A stretch of DNA of 47,394 bases, taken from positions 1 to 47,394 of the forward strand of contig CAISYZ010000258.1 of NCBI GenBank assembly GCA_903889895.1, given 5' to 3'. Positions 42,134 through 47,394 of the stretch are shown here, piece after piece. The stretch comes from an uncultured Verrucomicrobia subdivision 3 bacterium. Its GTDB lineage: Bacteria; Verrucomicrobiota; Verrucomicrobiia; Limisphaerales; UBA11358. Position 1 is the stretch's first letter. The number at the start of each line of letters is the position of its first letter. Made by a program: the position numbers and the translations under genes. Below the pieces are notes generated by a model that was not told where the DNA came from, searched no databases, and saw only the letters and a program-made list of their open reading frames with translations.

Positions 42134-43785
42134 CAACGAATTTTGACCAGCAGCCAGTCGCGGAGTTCAGAAATTTTCAGGCGCTCCTGTTTGCCATCGT
42201 CGCGATAGCGCAGCGTGACCGTGTCGAGCAATTCCGGCTTCTCGCCAAGCGTGTCGAAATCAATTGTCACGCAGAATGGCGTGCCGGCCTCGTCTTGCCG
42301 CGCGTAGCGTTTGCCGATGCTGCCGCCGTCGTCGTAATAAACATTCATCCACGGCCGCAACAGATCGCGCACGGCTAGCGCTTTGGCCACCAGGTCCGGC
42401 TTGTTCTTCAACAACGGCAGCACGCCGACCTTGATTGGCGCGACACGCGGATGAAACTTCATCGTGTAAATCGTCTCGCTCTTACCCTTGTCATCCGTTT
42501 TCGTCGTTTCGGAATAAGCATTCGCGATGAGCGCGAGGATCAAGCGATCCACGCCGGCTGACGGCTCGATGACGTGCGGCACATAATTCCCCTTCGCCAG
42601 CGCGTTCGCGTCATCGGTCGCCTGCTTCGCGGCAGCTTCCGCTTCCACGCCGGACTTGGTGAGATAATTTTTCCGGTTTTCGTAATAGCGCCGCCAGAGG
42701 TCGTCCTGCTTTTCTTTCGGCAGCTTGGCCCAAGCCTGGCGCAGTTCGTCGTCGAACACATGCTGCGGCTTGCCGGAGAAACGTTGGTGCTGCGACAAAT
42801 CAAAATCGCTGCGCGCGGCGATGCCTTCGAGTTCGTCGCCTTTGACGTTGCCCTGCTCGTCTTTTTTGCTGAACGGAAATTTGAACAAAATATCCGTGCA
42901 GGCGCGGGCGTAATGCGCCAACTCTTCCTTGGTCTGGATGTGAAAACCCAGCGTCTCGCGCGACAGCCCGATGCCTTCGTAGAAGCGCACGCGCTCCTCG
43001 ACCCAATATTGGTGCCAAGCCTGCCAGCCCCAGTTCGGCTGCGGTTCGCCGGGATGACCAGCGGCAACGGTGGCGACGCTGCCGTGGATGGCTTCAATCG
43101 CCTCGTCGGGCTTGATGAAAAATTCCAGCTCCATCTGCTCAAATTCGCGCGAGCGGAAGGTGTAATTGCGCGGTGTCACCTCGTTGCGGAACGCCTTGCC
43201 GATTTGCCCGATGCCGAACGGCACTTTCTGGCGCGACGTTTCCAGCACATTTTTGAACTGCGCGAAAATCGCCTGCGCGGTTTCCGGGCGGAGATACGCG
43301 ACGTTGTCCTCGCTCTCGACCGGGCCGACGTAGGTCTTGAACATCAGGTTGAACGGGCGCGGCTCGGTCAATTCCTTGGAATCGCAGCTGGTGCATTTCG
43401 TGCCCTCGGGCAAGGCAAATTTACCGTCGGCATTTTTAATCAACGTCAGCCCTTGATCCTCGCAAAGCTGGTCGGCGCGAAAGCGTTTTTTGCACTTTTT
43501 GCAATCGCACATCGGATCGCTGAACGTATCCACATGCCCGCTGGCTTTCCAAATCGCGGGCGACATGATGATAGTGGCTTCGAGCCCGGCGACGTCGTCG
43601 CGCTGGCGGGTCATGGAATTCCACCAAAGTTCCTTCACGTTGCGCTTGAGTTCCGCGCCGAGCGGGCCGTAATCCCAAAAGCCGTTGATGCCGCCGTAAA
43701 TCTCCGACGACTGAAAAATGAAGCCCCGCCGCTTGCACAGCGACACGATTTTCTCCATCTGCAAGTTTTCTTTGGGTTCGGCCAT
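42133..43785 (-). CDS. glyS: Glycine-tRNA ligase, alpha2 type
   Basis: The start is ATG 43785 (MAEPKENLQMEKIVSLCKRR); upstream in-frame codons are rejected. The 550-residue class II synthetase has GGINGFWDYGPLGAELKRNV at the start, a zinc-type insertion (CDCKKC...CTSC) and motif 2/3 regions (FRNEVTPRNYTFRSREFEQ, GVDRLILAL). A C-terminal anticodon-binding domain (about 440-550) completes it. It is the single-chain dimeric enzyme of archaea, eukaryotes and some bacteria rather than the alpha2beta2 form of E. coli. It charges tRNA-Gly. It leads the minus-strand run glyS-DUF2127-kinase-uridylyltransferase and faces a 773-base gene-free stretch. Confidence 0.96.
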   Translation of the reverse strand: MAEPKENLQMEKIVSLCKRRGFIFQSSEIYGGINGFWDYGPLGAELKRNVKELWWNSMTRQRDDVAGLEATIIMSPAIWKASGHVDTFSDPMCDCKKCKKRFRADQLCEDQGLTLIKNADGKFALPEGTKCTSCDSKELTEPRPFNLMFKTYVGPVESEDNVAYLRPETAQAIFAQFKNVLETSRQKVPFGIGQIGKAFRNEVTPRNYTFRSREFEQMELEFFIKPDEAIEAIHGSVATVAAGHPGEPQPNWGWQAWHQYWVEERVRFYEGIGLSRETLGFHIQTKEELAHYARACTDILFKFPFSKKDEQGNVKGDELEGIAARSDFDLSQHQRFSGKPQHVFDDELRQAWAKLPKEKQDDLWRRYYENRKNYLTKSGVEAEAAAKQATDDANALAKGNYVPHVIEPSAGVDRLILALIANAYSETTKTDDKGKSETIYTMKFHPRVAPIKVGVLPLLKNKPDLVAKALAVRDLLRPWMNVYYDDGGSIGKRYARQDEAGTPFCVTIDFDTLGEKPELLDTVTLRYRDDGKQERLKISELRDWLLVKIR

Positions 43786-43910
43786 AATTAAGCTCGGCAG
43801 TGTTTGTGAATCCCACCGGAAAATCAATCACGAAGGCGCGGAGTTGTGATAAGTGGCCGGGGACGCGTGACCAGATAAAAAGGGCCGCACCGATTGGTAT
43901 TCTCGTCACC

Positions 43911-44183
43911 CCAAGCCATCCGGGGACCGCCCTAGGTCATTCGGGGACCGCCCCGAGTCATTCAGGGACCGTCCCAGGCCATTCGGGGGGCTCCCCAAGC
44001 CGTTCGGGGACTTCCCCGGGTGATTCAGGGACCTCCCCAGATCATTCGGGGACCTTCCCGAGTCGTCCGGGGACCTCCCCAGATGTTTCGGGAACCTCCC
44101 CAGGTCATCCGGGAACCTCCCCGAATCATTCGGGGGCCTCCCCAAGTCATTCGGGGAGCCCCCCAAATGATTCGGGGAGCGGT
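43911..44183. repeat. Tandem array of thirteen 21-bp units
   Basis: Thirteen uninterrupted units of exactly 21 bases, consensus about CCRAGTCATTCGGGGACCTCC, diverged at a few positions each. Within and across units lie small palindromes: CCCCGAA-TCA-TTCGGGG and GGGGA-CC-TCCCC, so the array can fold back on either strand. Because 21 is divisible by 3 and the unit lacks stops, several frames on both strands stay open. It is not a CRISPR array, as there are no unique spacers. Confidence 0.95.
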
Positions 44184-44359
44184 TATTTTGTTAAAAAAGT
44201 GCCCTTTTTCGCAAATTTTACGGTTCTGACCCTCAAATCCCACCCTAAACCCGATTTGAACCCTGAAAGCCAGCCCCCATAGTCATGCCGGAATTTCTCG
44301 AATACCACTCTCGTTAATCCGCACGCGTCAGGATGCTTGTGAACAACTTTCCCGCCCAC

Positions 44360-44396
44360 GCGTGAACTTCACGCTGCTTGCGTGAGAATTTCACGC
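44360..44396. promoter_or_regulatory. Paired inverted repeats, candidate regulator sites
   Basis: GCGTGAACTTCACGC (44360-44374; arms of 7) and GCGTGAGAATTTCACGC (44380-44396; arms of 6) have the same half-site GCGTGA and centres exactly 21 bases apart, two helical turns. They lie about 100 bases upstream of the prepilin promoter candidate. The geometry fits two dimers of one transcription factor bound on the same DNA face. Confidence 0.5.
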
Positions 44397-44494
44397 CTTG
44401 GGCCGGCTTGGCCAAAATCCAATTGTCGATTCATTGGCTTTTGGCGGTTTTTCCGGTTGGCACCGGCTTTGCTAAAGATTATTCAGAAATCCGT

Positions 44495-44522
44495 TTGACA
44501 GTTATAGCGTTTCGCGTAAATT
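44495..44522 (+). promoter_or_regulatory. Candidate promoter of the prepilin-like gene
   Basis: A perfect TTGACA (44495-44500), 16 bases, TAAATT (44517-44522). The predicted leader is about 30 bases with no Shine-Dalgarno before the ATG (context AACAAAATATTATG). Confidence 0.45.
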
Positions 44523-44558
44523 CGCCCGCCTGTCCCCGGAACCAACAAACAAAATATT

Positions 44559-45392
44559 ATGAAACAACAGACCAAAAAAGCGTTCACGCTTATCGAACTC
44601 CTCGTCGTCATCGCGATCATCGCGATTCTGGCGGCCATGCTCCTCCCCGCGCTCGCCGCGGCCAAGAAGAAGGCCCAGAAAATCAACTGCGTCAACAACC
44701 TCAAGCAGGTCGGCCTCTCCTACCGCCTCTGGGAAGGGGACAACAATGACAAATATCCGCAGGCCGTAACCGCGGCCAACGGCGGGGCCAAGGATTATAT
44801 CTATGGCGGCGGCGCCGCGCCTACCGCAGCATGGAATGCTGACATGGTGTTTCAGGTCATGTCGAACCAGCTTTCCACGCCGAAAATTTGCTACTGCCCG
44901 TCGGATTCCTACCACAGCACCTATGGCACTAACTTCGGCTTTCAAAACTTCACGGGCGGTTCTTCCGCCACTGCGCCTACGGCTCAGGCTTCACCCGGCG
45001 GCACAGCCAGCTACTTCGTGAATGGCGACGCCACCGAAACCGACCCGCAAATCATTCTTTCTGGCGATGAAAACCTTGGCGTTCAGAATACGGCTAACAA
45101 TGGGGCCTCAACCTATGCGTTGACGCAAACCGCCGCCGGCTCTTCCAATCAAAAAGCTTATGCGTATGGGATGGGCAGCGCGGCTCCTGGAACGTCCGCA
45201 AATGTTGCTTGGACCACAGCCGCCGGCTCGGCAAACGGTGCCTTGTCTTGGACCAGTGATTATCATAGCAAGAGCGGCAACATTGGCATGTCTGACGGCA
45301 GCGTGCAGCAGGTCACCATCTCGGGCTTTCACACCGCCCTGATGAACAGCACCAATACGGTTACCTCCCAGAGCTTCAACTTTCCTTGGTGA
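44559..45392 (+). CDS. Prepilin-like secreted protein with H-x9-DG motif
   Basis: The 277-residue protein has a type IV prepilin/pseudopilin leader: KKA then [20 protein letters not shown], with peptidase cleavage expected after Ala8, Phe9 as the first mature residue and Glu13 at position +5. The long N-terminal helix carries [19 protein letters not shown]. The mature part has a Cys pair (KICYCPSD) and the C-terminal [12 protein letters not shown] motif (His236 to Asp246-Gly247). This DUF1559-like class is hugely amplified in Planctomycetes and Verrucomicrobia and is presumed exported by a type II/IV-like system; individual roles are unknown. It is a single-gene unit with its own promoter candidate and strong terminator. 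Confidence 0.93.
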   Translation: MKQQTKKAFTLIELLVVIAIIAILAAMLLPALAAAKKKAQKINCVNNLKQVGLSYRLWEGDNNDKYPQAVTAANGGAKDYIYGGGAAPTAAWNADMVFQVMSNQLSTPKICYCPSDSYHSTYGTNFGFQNFTGGSSATAPTAQASPGGTASYFVNGDATETDPQIILSGDENLGVQNTANNGASTYALTQTAAGSSNQKAYAYGMGSAAPGTSANVAWTTAAGSANGALSWTSDYHSKSGNIGMSDGSVQQVTISGFHTALMNSTNTVTSQSFNFPW

Positions 45393-45417
45393 TTTAGACA
45401 TTTAAGCAAAAATTCAA

Positions 45418-45447
45418 CGAGGCCAGCGCAAGCTGGCCTCGTTTTTT
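45418..45447 (+). terminator. Rho-independent terminator of prepilin-like gene
   Basis: A perfect 10-bp stem CGAGGCCAGC / GCTGGCCTCG closed by a GCAA (GNRA) tetraloop and followed by six T. Confidence 0.95.
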
Positions 45448-45453
45448 GTTTTT

Positions 45454-45481
45454 GTGGGGCAGGCTGGAGAGCCTGCCCTGC
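45454..45481. repeat. GCAGGCT hairpin
   Basis: GGGCAGGCT, GGAG, AGCCTGCCC (45457-45478), flanked by near-matching bases. It has no T-run on either strand, so it is unlikely to be an intrinsic terminator. It lies between the prepilin terminator and the convergent tadA stop and looks like a dispersed palindromic element. Confidence 0.6.
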
Positions 45482-45513
45482 ATATTACCGCCGGCTCAAG
45501 GCGGCCTGACGAT

Positions 45514-46020
45514 TCATTCCCCTTCGGCTATTTCCCCGTGCTTTTTCGCCGCGCGCTGCGCCGCAAAAAAGCTGCGCAGCAATTCGCGGCATTCCTCCAG
45601 CCGCACGCCGGATGTGATTTCGCAGCGGTGATTGAGCGTCGGGAATTGCAGCAGGTTCAGCGCGCCGCCCGCCGCGCCGCCCTTCGCATCGCCCGCGCCG
45701 AACACCACGCGCGCCAGCCGCGTGTGGACGACCGCGCCGGCGCACATCGGGCACGGCTCCTTGGTGACGTAAAGCGTGCAATCCGTCAGCCGCCAGTCGC
45801 CCACGGCATTTTCCGCCTGCGTGAGCGCCAGCATCTCCGCGTGCGCCGTGGCGTCCTTCAACGTCTCCACCTGATTGTAAGCCCGCGCGATGATGCGGCC
45901 TTCGCGGACCACCACCGCGCCGACGGGCACTTCCTCGCGTTCATAGGCTTTCGCCGCCTGACGCAGGGCTTCGCCCATGAAATAGTCATCGCTGTGCAAA
46001 TCTATGATCGGGTCGCTCAT
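45514..46020 (-). CDS. tadA: tRNA-specific adenosine deaminase
   Basis: The start is ATG 46020 (MSDPIIDLHSDDYFMGEALR), overlapping the nudix stop by four bases (ATGA). The 168-residue cytidine-deaminase-fold enzyme has the zinc ligands His60, Cys90 and Cys93 and the catalytic Glu62 (HAE and PCPMCAGA), plus GALNLLQFPTLNHRCEI. It converts adenosine 34 of tRNA-Arg(ACG) to inosine and is essential in most bacteria. Coupling to a nudix hydrolase suggests shared nucleotide housekeeping, but the two need not act together. Confidence 0.94.
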   Translation of the reverse strand: MSDPIIDLHSDDYFMGEALRQAAKAYEREEVPVGAVVVREGRIIARAYNQVETLKDATAHAEMLALTQAENAVGDWRLTDCTLYVTKEPCPMCAGAVVHTRLARVVFGAGDAKGGAAGGALNLLQFPTLNHRCEITSGVRLEECRELLRSFFAAQRAAKKHGEIAEGE

Positions 46021-46508
46021 TTGGTTTCCTCCAAACTCCATTCGTTCCGTCCGTCGGCGTGACAATGGCAGTGGGCCGCGAAAAATCCGCCGCGAAACTG
46101 CCAAAACCACGGCCAGATTTGTTCGCGGTCGGTCTGCGGAATATTCAGCGCTGCGATTTTTTCGCGCGGGAAAAATTCAAACCGGCCCTCACTCATCGCT
46201 GGCGGCAGCGATTTCAATTTCACCTTCACCTCGAACAAAAACATCAGCCAATGCGTTTGGCCTTGGAAACCGTGCTCGCTGATGAGGCCGGTGAGGTGCA
46301 AATCGGATGGCGTGAGCTGCATTCCGATTTCCTCATGCGCCTCGCGGCAGGCGCAGGCGTAGGGCGATTCGCCGATATCCATTTTCAATTTGCCGCCGCC
46401 CGGGCTCCACCGGCCACGGTTCGGTTCCTGCGCGCGTTCGAGCAGCAGGATTTCATCACGCTCGTTGAAAACGTAGAGCAGCGTGGCGATTTTGTAAGGC
46501 AGCGACAT
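46017..46508 (-). CDS. Nudix hydrolase
   Basis: The start chosen is ATG 46508 (MSLPYKIATLLYVFNERDE); the longer frame runs into the inverted repeat. The 163-residue protein has a Nudix box: SPGGGKLKMDIGESPYACAC continuing REAHEEIG (35-62), with the catalytic EEIG and the RE pair in place. The segment between the first Gly and the first Glu is two residues longer than the standard Gx5E. It is MutT-like; probable substrates are oxidised or non-canonical nucleoside triphosphates, not determined by the sequence. It is first gene of the nudix-tadA unit, divergent from leuB across the second inverted repeat. Confidence 0.9.
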   Translation of the reverse strand: MSLPYKIATLLYVFNERDEILLLERAQEPNRGRWSPGGGKLKMDIGESPYACACREAHEEIGMQLTPSDLHLTGLISEHGFQGQTHWLMFLFEVKVKLKSLPPAMSEGRFEFFPREKIAALNIPQTDREQIWPWFWQFRGGFFAAHCHCHADGRNEWSLEETK

Positions 46509-46520
46509 CGGCCAATCATT

Positions 46521-46604
46521 AACCGCGAAATACACGAAATACACGAACAAATTTTGGGCATGAGAGCTAAATTTCTTTTCGTGTATTTCGTCGGTTGCGC
46601 GGTT
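46521..46604. repeat. Imperfect inverted repeat, CGAAA family, copy 2
   Basis: The left arm is AACCGCG...ACGAAATACACGAA (46521-46547); the right arm (to 46604) is the complement of AACCGCG...ACGAAATACACGAA, with only a 6-base stretch differing between the two. The spacer is about 29 bases. The arms share the AACCRCGAAA opening of the copy at 11087-11152. It sits between the divergent nudix and leuB starts, so it probably overlaps their control regions. Confidence 0.8.
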
Positions 46605-46624
46605 AAACTACCCCTTCACTTTTT

Positions 46625-47394
46625 ATGAAAACTTACAACATCGCAGCGCTCGCCGGCGACGGCATCGGCAACGAAGTCATGCGCGAAGCCATCAAGGTTC
46701 TCCGCGCCACCGAGAAAAAATTCGGCTTCCAACTCAATATCACCGAGGCGCCCGTCGGCTGGGCCGGCATTGACGCCGCCGGCAAGGCGTTGCCGGATGC
46801 CACGCTCGCATTGTGCAAAAAATCGGATTCCATTTTGTTCGGCTCGGTCGGTTTGCCGGACCGCGACCCGACGATTCCGAAAGAGGAACGCCCCGAACGC
46901 GCAGCGCTGCTGCGGTTGCGCAAAGAATTTGGTCTGTTCGCCAATTTGCGTCCGGTATCGCTGCCGAAAGTTTTGGCCCACGCGTGTCCGCTCGCGAAGG
47001 AACGCCAGGGCGATGGCATTGATATTTTGGTCGTGCGCGAGCTCACCGGCGGCATGTATTTCGGCCAGCCGAAAAAAACGGAAAATTTGGGCGGCGGCAA
47101 TTTTCGCGCGATTGACACGATGGTTTACACGACGCCGGAAATTGAGCGCATCGCGCACGTCGCTTTCAAGGCCGCGCAGTTGCGCCGGAAGAAATTGACG
47201 AGCATTGACAAGGCGAACGTGCTGGAAAACGGCATTCTCTGGCGCGAAGTGGTGACACGCGTCGGCAAGAATTATCCCGACGTGGCGCTCGACCACATGT
47301 TCGTGGACAACGGCGCGATGCAGCTCATGCTCAAGCCCACGCAGTTCGACGTGATGCTGTGCGAAAACATGTTCGGCGACATCTTGAGCGACGA
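46625..47394 (+). CDS. leuB: 3-isopropylmalate dehydrogenase (partial, C-terminus missing)
   Basis: The ATG is at 46625 and the frame is open to the right edge, with about 256 of some 350-360 residues visible. Family motifs include AGDGIGNEVMREAIK near the N-terminus, LFGSVGLPDRD, LRLRKEFGLFANLRPV with the substrate arginines, RELTGGMYFG and DKANVLENGILWREVV. It oxidises and decarboxylates 3-isopropylmalate to the keto precursor of leucine using NAD. The nearest relatives (isocitrate and tartrate dehydrogenases) are excluded by the LRLRKE substrate region. leuC lies 38 kb away, so leucine genes are dispersed. No Shine-Dalgarno precedes the ATG (context CACTTTTTATG). Confidence 0.94.
   Translation, partial: MKTYNIAALAGDGIGNEVMREAIKVLRATEKKFGFQLNITEAPVGWAGIDAAGKALPDATLALCKKSDSILFGSVGLPDRDPTIPKEERPERAALLRLRKEFGLFANLRPVSLPKVLAHACPLAKERQGDGIDILVVRELTGGMYFGQPKKTENLGGGNFRAIDTMVYTTPEIERIAHVAFKAAQLRRKKLTSIDKANVLENGILWREVVTRVGKNYPDVALDHMFVDNGAMQLMLKPTQFDVMLCENMFGDILSD

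Larger units (their letters stand above)
43786..44558. other. Gene-free intergenic region between divergent glyS and prepilin gene
   Basis: This is the only gap over 300 bases. It holds about 125 bases next to glyS that must include its promoter (none clear by eye), a 273-base tandem array, and about 175 bases of single-copy sequence. Two inverted repeats, about 100 bases of single-copy sequence and a promoter candidate for the prepilin gene follow. A plus-strand frame 43800-44282 crosses it, but its middle is only the repeat and its ends resemble no protein, so I do not call a gene. Confidence 0.8.

Noticed and set aside
40946..42208. 420-codon plus-strand open frame
   Set aside because: It is antisense to the GHMP kinase and DUF2127 genes, Arg/His/Gln-rich with no motif.
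42574..43791. 405-codon plus-strand open frame
   Set aside because: It is antisense to glyS, which is unmistakable.
43911..44183. Possible CRISPR array
   Set aside because: The units are contiguous with no unique spacers, and no cas genes are nearby.
43800..44282. 160-codon plus-strand frame with 7-residue repeats (SGTSPxH type)
   Set aside because: The repeat is a 21-base unit without stops, so frames on both strands are open. The flanks have no signal peptide, ribosome site or recognisable domain. Coding cannot be fully excluded but is not supported.

Overview
The window is about 47.4 kb of GC-rich, densely coding bacterial DNA. Gene content points to Verrucomicrobiota, most likely a Pedosphaera/Limisphaerales-type heterotroph. 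The signs are a prepilin-like secreted protein with a C-terminal H-x9-DG motif, periplasmic plant-polysaccharide hydrolases (GH35, GH127), a GldA/F/G-like ABC system next to a DUF4340 protein, DUF2851, DUF4337 and MEKHLA proteins, and poor Shine-Dalgarno use. This assignment is inference from gene families, not a database match.

Layout. 1-2.9 kb: minus-strand batD-batE-moxR (moxR runs off the left edge). 3-5.4 kb: secreted GH35 beta-galactosidase. 5.4-8.4 kb: ilvN-ilvC, a terminator, then leuC under its own candidate promoter; the partner leuB starts at the right edge (46.6 kb), and ilvB and leuD are absent. 8.5-12 kb (minus): receiver-histidine kinase hybrid, cinA, a 22-bp-armed inverted repeat, and a zinc-ribbon membrane protein. 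12.1-16.3 kb: argH, a squalene/phytoene synthase and a very Ala/Gln-rich secreted coiled-coil protein. 16.4-21 kb: lysA, a FIST protein, an Arg/Pro-rich protein, sufE and tatD, meeting tcdA on the other strand. 22-24 kb: secreted GH127 beta-L-arabinofuranosidase. 24-25.6 kb: hsp20 and a DUF4337 membrane protein. 25.7-29.2 kb: ABM monooxygenase, iron-type alcohol dehydrogenase, MEKHLA protein and a polytopic GT-C-like protein. 29.2-36.8 kb (minus): ABC ATPase, permease, GldG-like, DUF4340 and AsmA-like genes, one tightly packed operon. 37-39.2 kb: DUF2851 gene tail-to-tail with infC. 39.3-43.8 kb (minus): glyS, DUF2127, an L-arabinokinase-like GHMP kinase and a GalU-like nucleotidyltransferase. 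43.8-44.56 kb: the only long gene-free stretch, with a 13 x 21-bp tandem array, paired inverted repeats and a candidate promoter. 44.6-47.4 kb: prepilin-like protein, tadA-nudix (minus), a second inverted repeat of the CGAAA family, and partial leuB.

How it fits together. Core anabolism (branched-chain amino acids, arginine, lysine, isoprenoids) and translation genes (infC, glyS, tadA) are mixed with polysaccharide-use genes. The most suggestive link is metabolic. GH127 would release L-arabinose, and the four-base-overlapping kinase/nucleotidyltransferase pair could turn a free sugar, possibly L-arabinose, into a UDP-sugar by a route best known from plants. The structured intergenic DNA (tandem array, CGAAA inverted repeats, candidate leaderless promoters in front of lysA and leuC) is the other part least explained by ordinary annotation. 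I saw no tRNA, rRNA, CRISPR array, transposase or phage gene by eye.
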